Positions 11,444 through 21,800 of a stretch of DNA of 64,000 nucleotides are shown here, piece after piece. Source of the DNA: Adiantum capillus-veneris. Taxonomy: Eukaryota; Streptophyta; Polypodiopsida; Polypodiales; Pteridaceae. Position numbers and translations under genes: made by a program. The stretch spans positions 93,095,476 to 93,159,475 of the forward strand of contig CM043944.1 of NCBI GenBank assembly GCA_014529385.2. Direction: 5' to 3'. The notes below the pieces were generated by a model that worked only from the letters and a program-made list of their open reading frames with translations, was not told where the DNA came from and did no database searches. Each line of letters starts with the position of its first letter. Position 1 is the first letter of the stretch.

Positions 11444-12649
11444 TGTCACGTGACACATCCAACCCTATGTGTCCGTGGACAAGCTACAGCATGATCAGGG
11501 TTCAATCAGTCCAGTCAAGTCTAGATTAGCAGTGATCTGGCACTTTTGTGAGTTTATTCGTAGACCGTGCATGCCCAGTCACTTAGCATAGATGCATATC
11601 CTCTGGTTGCACATAGCATGATCATCAGTGTTCCCTTCAGGATCCATCAGATTCAGTCAGGGAAATTTTCCAGTGCATTTAGCCTATTTTCCCTATTTTT
11701 GGTATTTTCACTTATTATTTTTAAGTGACTTTCCAACAAAAGTAGGTAGGGCAATTTTGCTAAGTTAATATATAAGCAAACCCAAGTTAGCACTTTCTGG
11801 CAGAAGAGGCAGCAGGAGCACATGCTCAACAGGCACCTTCTCAGCAGAACCCCAGCAGATCCTTGGCGTTTTGATCCTCCCACCCTTGCCGCAGACATCA
11901 ACCCCAGCGTTTTTCTCAGTGCATCATCGCCATCACCATAGCTTGTGTAGCATTTTCGCAAACCATCGTCAGCATCACAAGGTCCTAGCGTTTCCATCCA
12001 TTGCATGATCGCCATCATCAGCAGGCAGCCCTAGCGTTTTCTGATTTTCAGCCAATCATCCACAAAGGCCCAGCGTTTTTACTAATGCTCAGCAAGCATC
12101 AGCGTTTTTGGTTTTTCAGCCTTAGCGACATCAAGACAACAGCATTTTCAGCCTATAGCAGAGCAACAGATTCAGCCCCCATTGGTTGCAGAAGATCCCC
12201 CATTTTCAGCCCATAAAAGCGCAACCAAAACATTCATTTTCAGCCACCAAAACAGTCCCGAAATTCAGCAGATAGAAGACCACAAATTTCAGCCCTAAGT
12301 CGTCGTCGTCATCACCGTCGTCGTCATCGGCATAGCCCCAAGTTGCATCAGTCCATTGCATACGCATTGTACCACTTTGTGCAATCATAAGTAGACCACT
12401 CTCGCCGACGAGAGTGGGGCCTTCGGAGGAGGGTTTTACAACGTCTCTGGTGTCGTATCTCTCTTCTCTCTCTATCTCTCAGTCTCATACACTTGCACAC
12501 ACATTGTCCATTCACTTTGTTTGTGATCATAGCACTTTCCATTAAGAACGGAAGGCTCTACCTTCCATAAGAACTAAAAGGAACCTTGAGCATAGTTCGA
12601 AGCACTCATCTTGAGCAAAGCACAAACAATCATTCCGCTGCACATAACA
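11444..12649 (+). repeat. Gy-A 3' LTR
   Basis: Close match to 8722-9930. TATA-like sequence near 11764-11777 and the hairpin at 12396-12417. The target duplication CCACC follows. Confidence 0.9.
12396..12417 (+). other. LTR hairpin, NCGA tetraloop
   Basis: Stem CCACTCTCG (12396-12404), loop CCGA, stem CGAGAGTGG (12409-12417): nine perfect pairs. See the related hairpins at 13714, 27281 and 32024. Confidence 0.75.
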
Positions 12650-12783
12650 CCACCCAACCATATGAGTCCCTCTTATGTAACCCTGGCCTGGCCGTTCAGG
12701 CTTGACATACATGACACAAGCCACTCCACCCCTAAGGAAGCGACGCAGCTCAATACCAAGATCTCACCTTGAAAAGGTAGGGA

Positions 12784-13926
12784 TATCACGTGCATATCTA
12801 ACCCTATGTACATGTGGGCAAGCTAACTCCTACTTCTAGGGTTTAAGACACCCCAGGAGTTGTTTTGGCACCCTTGTGAGTCTGTACGCAGGACGCGCAT
12901 GTCCAAGCACTTTAGATTAGTTGCATACCCTTTGATTACACATGAGCACAACGAGTGTCTGCTAGGTATAGGCCCTGGGGAGTGTTGCCATGCAATTGTA
13001 TTAGTACCAAGCCTAGGGAATTATCTGCATACAAAGCACCTCTTTTAATGAGTTACTAACTTATTATCAAGTGACATATTAACCCAAAATCACCAAGTCG
13101 TTGGGTTCTATTAGGGGATCTCCTGACCCAGCATTACTCACATATATACGTAACCCTGGGCGTCACCCATGGATCATAAGTCGATACCCTCATCACCTCA
13201 TGGGCAGCCAGTCCATCAGTACCCTATACATAGCGTTTTTCCATCAGCATGACCACCAGCACCAGTGGCGTTTTTGCCAATAGTACAAGCATCAGCCCTA
13301 GCGTTTTCAGCCCTAAAGCATATGTCAGCCCCTGCGGATCTAGAGCAGCCCAGCGCTTTTCAGCCAGCAGTTCATGTTCATCATCATTGCCATAAGTTGT
13401 GGACTCCAGCCCATAGCACCAGTGTTTTCAGTTTTCAGCCATAACCTCACAGTACCCCGCAGCCAGTCACACCAGCATTTTCAGATTCAGCCCTCAGATC
13501 AGCCAGCGTTTTCAGTTTTCAGCCGATCTTCATTGTCATCATTAGCACCGTTGACATCAGCCATCCTGGATCAGCCCTGTACAATCGCAGATCCAAGTCA
13601 GATACACTACCGTTTCCTATTTTCAGCTCTTAGCCCCGTAGATCCAAGCACCTACAGCAAGATCCCATTAGCATCTCAACATTTAGGACCACTGTATCAA
13701 CGTTTGTGCAATACCTCTCTAGCGATAGAGAGGGGGGTGGGCCCTTGGAGGGGGGGTTTGGGACCCCATCCAGTGTTAGTCGTCTTCTCTCTCTATCACT
13801 CACAATATCATTCTCTCCTCTCTCTAGTCTTTTGCACATCACTCACATGAAGCAAAAGGAACCTTGAGTACACACTGAGCACTCATCCTTGGTTATCACC
13901 ATAAATCATTTCCGTTGCACATTACA
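12784..13926 (+). repeat. Solo LTR related to Gy-A/Gy-B
   Basis: It shares the LTR opening (ATCACGTG, ACCCTATGT), the GCGTTTT-rich middle, the hairpin and the end GCACATTACA with the Gy-A LTRs, but is strongly diverged. It is preceded by a polypurine-like TTGAAAAGGTAGGGA, so it was probably a 3' LTR. No primer site or gag follows it. Confidence 0.7.
13714..13733 (+). other. LTR hairpin with GCGA tetraloop
   Basis: Stem CCTCTCTA, loop GCGA, stem TAGAGAGG. The stem sequence differs from that of the other LTRs but still pairs fully, and it sits at the equivalent position before a G-rich stretch. Confidence 0.7.
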
Positions 13927-13949
13927 TTGTGAAAGCAAATGACTTCGTG

Positions 13950-14041
13950 ATGTGGAGCTTCATGCTTCAATATATGAGAAAGAACTCATGGCCGTTATAC
14001 ATGCTATCTTTGTTTGAAAGCATTATCTTCTCGGAGCAGGA
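13950..14041 (+). pseudogene. Gypsy RNase H fragment
   Basis: About 30 codons read ELHASIYEKELMAVIHAI, then an in-frame TGA where Trp is usual, then KHYLLGA. This is the ribonuclease H region of Ty3/gypsy pol. Nothing else of pol is present nearby. Confidence 0.7.
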
Positions 14042-14118
14042 GGCCTAAACCCTAGCAAAAGAGGCAGAAGAGTTTGAGCTTGTCCAAGTGGCCCAAATCA
14101 AAGGGCACTAACTTTATA

Positions 14119-14640
14119 TGTCACAAAGTGATGACGTGGCATGACCAACTGGAAGAGAAATGGCCGAGTGGACAAGAGAAACTGAACCGACCCCTTGAAG
14201 AAATTATGAAGCACAGGCCGTAGGGCCTAAAACCCTAAAGACCAAAAGCTTGAACTCTAGGAGAGATTTTCGTAAATCGCGCTGGCATACTGACGTGGCA
14301 GTTGTACCGATTTTCGCGTTTTGCATTGTTGTGATGACATGGCAAGTTGTACGAATTTCTGCAATTCACGCTGGTAGCTTTTGGGGGGTTTGCAATGCTT
14401 TTGATATGATGCTTTTGGGGCTCTGCTTTTGGGCATCCCTTGTACCTTTAAAAGAGCCCTTGGGCCTCTCACTTAGTAGAGCATCTGGACACAGAGCCTA
14501 AGAGCAGAGAAGCCTTGGGAGTTGTACCTTGTTGTGATTCAATAATAAAGAAATACCAAAAGGGGCGCCGGTCTTTGGGGCTAGTGCTTCTAGGAGTGGC
14601 ACTCCGTTGTGCCGGGTCTCTCTCTCTCTCTCTCTCTACC
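14119..14640 (+). repeat. Gypsy LTR fragment (family C), copy 1
   Basis: Begins TGTCACAAAGTGATG, like the LTR start at 24501. It shares with that LTR repeated TGACGTGGCA words, TTTTCGCGTTTTGC and a CTTTTGGGG-rich stretch leading to TTTAAAAGAGCCC, a possible TATA region. The 3' end is unclear. Confidence 0.6.
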
Positions 14641-14738
14641 CTAGCTCTAGTCTGTTTCTCCCAGTGCAAACCATGTCCCCCCCTTGGGCGAGGGCAGCCC
14701 TTGGGAGGGCGTTAAGACCTTAGCTCTGTCCCCCTCGC

Positions 14739-14945
14739 CTGAGTTCGACACACACAGGCCTGCCATCCTGCCTTGGTCCGAGTAGTTTTACAGAGAGCGC
14801 GAGTGCGAGAGTTGTTGCCGCTGCTCAACCTCTTCAGTTCGACTGTGCAGTTCGACACACACCTCGCCTCAGTTCGACACACACATGCCTGCCATCCCGC
14901 CTTAGTCAGAGCAGTTTTACAGAGAGCGCGAGAGAGAGATTTGTT
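14739..14945 (+). repeat. Imperfect tandem duplication
   Basis: A block containing AGTTCGACACACAC, TGCCATCC and TTTTACAGAGAGCGCGAG occurs twice, starting near 14739 and near 14863. It probably belongs to the 3' part of the neighbouring LTR. Confidence 0.7.
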
Positions 14946-14999
14946 GCGAATCAATAAGAATTAATAGGGCTTACCACAAGCCCTCGATCTCACCACTCT

Positions 15000-15995
15000 G
15001 TTAGACAGAGTTTCGAGTAGCAGCATTCAACTCAAGCACCGATTTGGTCCAATAGGAGCACCTTTGCAGTCCGTATTTGTAGCGTCAATAGCTTCCTTTA
15101 ACACCCCCGTCTCGCGCAAGAGTTTTCTTGCGGTGGCAGCGGCGCCAAGGAAGAACCCCATTGTCCGCCAAGAAGCAAGGATCACAACCCTGGAAGCTCA
15201 GATCCAAGAACTCATCGGGGAAAATGAGCAACTCAAACAACGTTTACTCAAGCTTGAAGACGTGCAGGAAGAGAGCCAAGTTCTGCTTGCAAAGGCTCAC
15301 AAAAGTCGAAGCCTCCATCACCAAAACTGTCATGGCGGCTCAGAAGGAATCCCGTGAAGCAACATACAAGAAGATTGATACCAAGATACATGCGGTTTTA
15401 CAAGAATTCCAGCTACAAGAATCTCTTGGCCTCAAGGTCAGAATTGGGGGGCTTCATCCACCGTGGTGCACCGACGAGGATCCCCTCGAGGAAACAATCA
15501 CCAAGCTCAATGACATTCTTCAACTTGTCCACATCAAGCCCGAAGCAGTCTCTTGGATCAACGACACACATAGGCATGTGCCACTTGAGCATTGCATCCT
15601 CACTTTCAAGGACAAAGACGAGCGGATGAAGCTGCTTCAACAATCTCGACTTCTCAAGGTAAAAAAGCTCTGGAGCGTTGAGGAACTAACCACAAATCAA
15701 CTCAAGAATAAAGCAAGCGAGCTCAAGAAGATGCATGAAGCACGTCAACAAGGTAAATGGGCAGTCTATCGAGGTGGTAAAGCGGTCATCCAAGAGTTTC
15801 GGACTCCCAGATTGGCTTCCTCATCACTTGACCCCCCTTAGGTTTTTCTATGTTTTTCCCCTATCGATGGTCCCTCAGACCTTAACTGATATGTATTCCA
15901 TGCTCTCACTTGGAAGAAATTGCTGAACTATTTTGTTTTGGTCCCATAGGTCATATCTGACCTCCGCGGGGTGGACGATAAATCAATCTATTTGT
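15000..15995 (+). mobile_element. LINE copy with ORF1 and 3' tail only
   Basis: The segment carries an ORF1-like gene directly followed by GGTCCCATAGGTCATAT (about 15942). That is the 3' tail found at the ends of the LINEs near 40.25 and 49.3 kb. Endonuclease and reverse transcriptase are missing, so this looks like an internal-deletion copy. It interrupts an LTR whose last 67 bp resume at 16009. The left boundary is approximate. Confidence 0.5.
15064..15841 (+). pseudogene. LINE ORF1-like protein, one frameshift
   Basis: The first frame (from 15064) contains a heptad-like coiled coil (ITTLEAQIQELIGENEQLKQ). The second (ending 15841) carries GLKVRIGGLHPPW, then HCILTFKDKDERMKLL and GKWAVYRGGKAVI near its end. 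The two overlap out of frame, and a small indel near 15290 joins them. A coiled coil followed by an RNA-binding-like globular part is the layout of ORF1 proteins of endonuclease/reverse-transcriptase LINEs, which coat the element RNA. The call rests on motif pattern only. No endonuclease follows, so the copy cannot be autonomous. Confidence 0.55.
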
Positions 15996-16008
15996 CTATT
16001 AAAGTTTA

Positions 16009-16090
16009 GTGATTTTGAAGTTTCTGTTCGTGCGTTGCTATTTATTTCTCTCTTGGAGTGTCCAAACATGTAACAGTGGTATCAGAGCTC
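16009..16090 (+). repeat. LTR 3' end plus primer-binding site
   Basis: Positions 16009-16075 (AGTGATTTTGAAGTTTCTG ... GTAACA) match 34856-34917. TGGTATCAGAGCTC, the tRNA-Met type primer site, follows at 16077-16090. No gag could be identified after it before LINE-1 begins. Confidence 0.7.
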
Positions 16091-16516
16091 AAGAAGATTC
16101 TACTTCTACGAAGGAAGCGATCCCTTCTGCAGCACGCAGAGGTTCTTGAGGAGAATCTCATAGAGCAGCCAAGATATTGTTTGTGAAAGAATCTTCGTGC
16201 CCCGACCTCGGAGTTATTAGCCACTCCCACCCTTCATCCATCTCGCATCGGGCACGCTCCCCATAGTCACATGGGGACGTGGATGGGTCTCGAGGACGTG
16301 ACAGGTCCCGGGAACGGGGACGTGGATGTGGCAAAACAGGGGACGGAGGAGGGGCCAAGATCCCAAGAATGGAGACGTGGACGTGGAAAAACATGGGGAG
16401 GGGCAAGGGGACACGTGTTAAAAAACACTTGTTCTATACTAGACAACACTAAGAGCATAAGATTGCAAAGAAAAAGTGGGCTTTGCACTCATAAATACTA
16501 AAATATGACATGCGGT
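16091..16516. other. No gene; degenerate GGGACGTGG-rich stretch
   Basis: Positions 16230-16420 are rich in GGGGACGTGG words. The DNA right of LINE-1 (23560-23720) carries the complementary style of repeat (GTCCCC, GCGTCCC). No coding motif. The last 16 bases (16501-16516) are the left target duplication of LINE-1. Confidence 0.45.
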
Positions 16517-16979
16517 GGTACGATCAACGCTCGCTGCTGCTGCACGCTCCCCCCCCTGCGCCATCGTTGCCCCTCACCCCCCCTCTCTCTCTCGCCCTCG
16601 CGCTGCCTCCAACCCCCCCCCCGCATTGCCCCCCCTCGCCCTCACGCTGCCTCCCCTGCCCCCTCCTCTCGCCCTCGCACTGTCTCCCTCGCCCAGCCCA
16701 GCCCGCCACCGCTCCCCCCAGCTGCCCGCCACTCTCACCCCTAGCTGCCCTTTAACCCGCACGCTGCCCCCCCATTCCCTGGCTGTTTTCTCCCCCCCGC
16801 AGCCTTTTGTTCCTTCGCTCGCCACTGTACCCTTCCCTCCATCCCCCCCCCCTGTCCGCATTGCCCTCGAAGGTTTTCTGCACCTGGCTCTGCATCGCTT
16901 TTTCTTCGGACTAGTGTTCGACGTACTCGGTTGCAGTTCTTCTTCACCATCCGCTTCTTCGACTCGGTAGTAGACACAG
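16517..16979 (+). other. LINE-1 5' leader, C-rich
   Basis: Very C-rich DNA dominated by CCCCCTC and CTCGCCC words. It lies between the left target duplication and the first ORF1 ATG, and by position would hold the internal promoter. Confidence 0.6.
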
Positions 16980-18879
16980 ATGGAGGCTCCAGCTCCGCCA
17001 CAGAGGGACTCGCCTGAAGTCCCCTCGCCCGACCCCGCTGAGCCCACCATTCGACTTGCTCTTTCGCCGACAGAGGAAGAGAGCCTTGCCGCAGAGGTAG
17101 AGCGCTTACAGACGACTTCTGTCATCTACAAGGTTCTCGGCACCCGTCCTAGAAGAGGAGAGCTGCGAGACCTTCTCCAGGCCCGCCTCCTCGTAGAGGT
17201 GGGCAAGATTTTGGATGTCCAGATCCTCGGACGGGGGTACTACCAGATCGAGTTCGAGACTTCCGAGATGGCCTCCAAGGTCATAGTTATGAGTCCACTG
17301 GCCATCCGAGCATCACGCGCCCACTTTCGACAGTGGCGACATGGTTTTGACCCGACTTCGGATGTGCTAGTAGAGGAGGCAGACATCCCCATCTCAGTCT
17401 GCTTTCCGGGTTTACGGAGGGAGTACCTTCCACTTCTCTCCAGGATTGGCTCCGCCATCGGGACTGTCCTGGACCACCTCGTACGGCAGCATCAGTAGCT
17501 GCCAAGGCGGCTGGCATCCCTTCAGTTCGAGTTTTGGTCAGAGATACCCACACGCTCCCGAAGGTCATCCTTCTGCCTCGGGTGAGTGGGGGTTGGTTTA
17601 GACAGAGTGTGGAGTACTCGGGTCTCCCGAACCAGTGCTTTGCAGACACATGGGCCATCTAGCGAAGGCCTGTCCACGGAGGAGGCCACGACCTGCACCT
17701 CAGCCTCAGCCCCAGCCTGCCAAGGCTGGGCCGCAGCCACAGCCAGCGGCATAGCGCATAGATTCTGAGCCACCCTCCGAGCCTAGGGCTCCAGTGGAGG
17801 AGGGATGGCAGCAGGCCCGTGGCCGTCGACGCTAGGGGCCACACCAGCAGCATGGCACTCAGAGTGGCCCTCAGGTGCCTACTCAGCAGCAGTGGGTTCC
17901 CACGGGGAACCCCTTTGGTCCTCTTGAGCAGGAGGAGCCCCCTACGCCAGCCTCCACTTCCGCTTCACCCTCGCCAGCCACCCCACCTTCAGATTTCCCC
18001 TCTTCCTCCTCATCCCCTCCCCCGCCCTCTGCTCCCGCCCACTCCCCACCTCGCCCCCCTGTCTTTGTCGCCCCACCCCGCTTCTCTTCTCCTTCGCCCC
18101 CCCCAGCTCCTTCTCCCCCTCCTCCTGCTTCAGTACCTCAGTCGACTCAGGAGACTGGTCCCTCGCCGGCGGCTAGGAGATCTCTTGGCAGTGCCTTTGC
18201 CACGAGTCGCCTAGCGAGAGAGGGTCAGCCCTTCTTGCGGCCCCCTCTGCAGATTCAGACATCTTCCCTTGCAGCTATCCCTCGTGGTCTAACGAGCATT
18301 GACCTCCGACGCCGCTGGGATTTCTTCGATTACAGATTCACTCGCTTTCTCGACGATTCCGCAGCAGACCATGAGGCAGCCTGCTTCAGGGTCCACGCTC
18401 TGGTCCTCGCCGCTAGGGGGACAGAGGCCTTGGACTCAGCAGTTGGTTTCTCCTTTCCCCTCTGTGGTCGGACCGAGACAGAGTGGTCCCTAGACTCAGT
18501 GGTGGGATGGTTGCATACACACGTTCTCGAGTTCTCTCACCACATGGGAGAACTTGGAGTTACAGATTTGCTGCAGACTTTGTGGCCACTGGCCAAGTTT
18601 GCGGTGACACCCCCAGACTCAGCAGGATGTAGGCACATTGTGGTGTACTTTTTTGTTGATACGCAGTGTTTGCCTTGCTATGTATACATTCATGAGGACT
18701 CCTGGACAGAGGAGGTTGCTTTGCGCACGGCTCGCTCTGCTTGGGCTTGGGCCAGGCACTCACTACAGGCTCGCCTATCTAGAGGACGCTCGGATGCGGA
18801 TTACTCCCCATCCAAGCCTGCCTCGAAGATAGCCCGTCTTGCTGCTGCGGCAGCATCTGTTCTCTCTCACTCCCCATGA
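16980..18879 (+). pseudogene. LINE-1 ORF1 (RNA-binding protein), frameshifted
   Basis: Three frames together give one ORF1. Frame 1 (16980-17498) reads through a DUF4283-like domain with GYYQIEFETSEMASKVI and FRQWRHGFDP. A small indel near 17495 leads to AKAAGIPSVRVLVRDTHTL and QCFA. A second indel near 17652, explicable as loss of four bases, leads to HMGHLAKACPRRR, the rest of a CCHC zinc knuckle. The last frame (through 18879) has stops near 17754 and 17833, then a Pro/Ser-rich linker (about 17930-18160) and a 200-residue C-terminal domain of unknown type. ORF1 would coat the element RNA. Its stop overlaps the ORF2 start in ATGA. Confidence 0.8.
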
Positions 18880-21800
18880 GGATCGTCTCGTGGAACGTGC
18901 AGGGATTAGGTGGGCCCCAGTTTCAACGACAGCGGGGCCGATTGCGTCAGGAGCTTCAACGTTGCCTTGTGGGAGGAGAGATTGATCTCCTTATGCTTCA
19001 GGAGCACCATTTGTCTGAGAGCCGCATTCGGCAATGTGGTCAGATTTTGCGGGGACGTTATGATACCTTTTGGTCAGCTGCTTTTGGACCTGGAGGCATC
19101 CAAGGTGGGGTATGTATGACTATTGCGGACTCATTGCAGCAGGCCATTGTGGGCAGAGGGATTATTGTGCCAGGCAGGGCTCAGTGGATTACTTTGCAGG
19201 TTCAGGGTGGCCTTGTGGGCTTCCTGAACATCTATGCGCCCAATGTGGCGAGTGCTCATGCAGAGTTTTGGTCACAGATTGTTGAGTCTTTGCCACAGGT
19301 TCACCATTGGTGTGTAGGAGGGGACTTCAACATGTTGGAGGACCCCTCTGACAGGATCGGAGGCAGCCATGCTATTGTACATGGAGTCGAGTTAGTAGCT
19401 TGGGAGAGGTTGTGTATGATTTTGAGGGTCTCGGATACATGGCAGCATTCTGGCTTTGTGAGGCCTCCAGAGAGTCTTGCCTTCTCTAGATCGGACCGCA
19501 GAGTGGGAGGAGTGAATCTATCGTGGATAGATCGCTTCTACACTAGTGACCACTTCAGTGACTTGGGGGGATCAGTGGGCATCCTGGCAGGGACATCCTT
19601 CTCGAACCATGCTCCAGTGATCCTCACAGTGGCAGACAGGTAGAGGAGTGGGAGCACGATGCTTCGCATCCCAGAGCGGGTCTTGTTGGACTCAGCACTC
19701 AGAGAGAGGGTAGAGGCTCTTTGGACAGAGGGCATGGACAGCCAGGCTCTACTTGCAGACAGAGTGGCCTTAGGCCTAGCTCAGCTTAGCCACTTTTTTC
19801 TCCAGGAGTCTTTGGCTCGACGGGCTGCAGCGAGAGAGGAGGAGTAGTGTCTCAGACGAGGCATTGCTTCACTACAGAGGATGCAGGAGCAGCATCCAGA
19901 CAGTCCATGGTTGGAGGAGCAGTTACAGCAGGCTCGACAGGAGCTTGCTTGCACAGAGGAGAGGCGCCATGAGTTTGCCTTTCACTGACAGGCATCTCAG
20001 TGGACTCAGGTGGGTGACAGAGTGACAGGTGCTTTTTTTGAGGCAGTGGGACCTCGGCACTCGCATGCCAAGGTCAATCAGTTGAGGAGACCCGATGGGT
20101 CAGTTGTTTGTGATCCTGAGGATATGCGTGCAGTTGCTACTAACTTTTACCATGAGCTACTATCGACTGAGCCCCAGTCAGAGAGACAAGATGCATGCAG
20201 GGAGCAGGTTTGGGCGCAGATGCCTTGTCTTGTGACTGAGGAGATGCGCCAGAGGCTAGAGATACCTCTTCAGCTTGAGGAGCTGCACACGGCTCTTAGG
20301 GCCCTCCCTCGTGGTAGCTGTCCAGGTGAGGATGGGCTAACTCCCAGCTTCTTCTTGGAGTACTGGGACCTGCTTGGCCCAGATCTTTGTAGTGCCTTTC
20401 AGTACATTCTGCACACAGGAGTGATGCCGGATAGCATGAGTGAGGGCCTGATTTACCTCATTCCGAAGGAGGGCGGCTCCTTGGATGAGATTCGACAGTG
20501 GCGCCCCATCACCATCCTCAACTCAGCCTACAAAATTCTTGCCAAGGCTCTGAGTTTGAGGATTCAGTCACTTTTGGAGAGCCTTATACATGGGACTCAG
20601 ACAGGTTTTGTCAAGGAACGCAGTATCCTTGACAACATCTTCACTTTCTGGGAGGCTTCTGCCCTGGCACGTCTCCGTGGGGAGGACCTTGTGATTCTTC
20701 TTCTCGATTTTGAGGAGGCATACGACAGAGTTGACTGGGACTTTCTAGAGGGCACGCTTCGCAGGATGGGCTTCTCAGATGCTTGGATCAGAGGGGTGTC
20801 AGCTTTATACAGACAGGCTCACAGTCAGGTGCTTTTGGCAGGAGGCAGAGGTGAGCGCTTCATGCTCACACGATCGGTCAGACAGGGTTTTCCTCTTGCC
20901 CCCTTTCTCTTTCTGTTCTATGCGGAGGCGATGAGCAGATTTTTGGTGTCAGAGCAGGTTGGTTTGAGGGGCTTAGCACTCCCTATACGGGGAGATGAGC
21001 TTCTGGACGCTGAGTTTGCAGACGACTCAGCCTTGTACTTAGAGGGCCAGGAGGCCAATTTACACAGATGTGGGCAGGCTTTGGAGACCTTCTGCTGTGC
21101 ATCGGGCGCACTGATCAACTAGAGAAAGACAGTGGCTTTCTCGGTTGGTAGTGCTCCTGTGCCAGATTGGATGCCAGGAGAGGGTTTCAAGTGGATTCCT
21201 CAAGGGACTGCAGTTCGGTACTTGGGTTGTCAGGTTGGTTTGGACTTGTCCCCCGAGCAGCAGATTGCTCCTCTTCTCCTGTCCATCAGAAGAAAGCTGT
21301 TACATTGGAGCTCAGCACGACTTTCGCTGGCTGGTAGAGTAGTAGTTGCCAACCAGGTGTTGTTGGCGACTATGTGGTACATCACTTCTTGCTGGATCTT
21401 CTCGAGTTCTTGCATCAGCCAGGTAGAGAGGCTGATCAGGAACTTCCTTTGGTCAGGTCGCGACACTCAGATTGCCCAAGCCAAGGTGGCTTGGTCGGTC
21501 ATCACACTTCCTTGTTCGTAGGGAGGGCTTGGGATCATTGATCCAGCACAGCAGAGCAGATCCCTTCTTGGGAAGTTCGTCGTCAGAGGACTTCTTCCAG
21601 GCGAGGAGCCCTGGAAGGAGTTCTTGCTGCAGAGGCTTCGTGCCAGGGTGCCTCAGTCAGGAGGCCCTTGGCAACCTTCGACCAGATGGATCTTTACAGA
21701 GTTGCGCCGAGTTGGTTTGAGCAGGAGACTGGAGGAACGATTCGCTATGAGTTTGCTACGTTCTTGGGAGCTATTACGGCATGGCCTAGAGCAGAGACAG

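Larger units (their letters stand above)
8722..12649 (+). mobile_element. Gy-A, non-autonomous Ty3/gypsy retrotransposon
   Basis: Complete structure: CCACC at 8717-8721 and again at 12650-12654 is the target duplication. LTRs are 8722-9930 and 11444-12649 (about 1.21 kb each), both opening with the palindrome TGTCACGTGACA and ending AACA. The primer site is at 9932-9945 and the polypurine tract at 11432-11443. The 1.5-kb internal region contains only the first part of gag; protease, reverse transcriptase and integrase are absent. The tail after gag matches the tail of Gy-B, so Gy-A is an internal-deletion derivative of a Gy-B-like element. Confidence 0.92.

Noticed and set aside
16574-17125. 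183-codon minus-strand Gly/Arg/Glu-rich frame
   Set aside because: It is the antisense of the C-rich LINE-1 leader; composition explains it.
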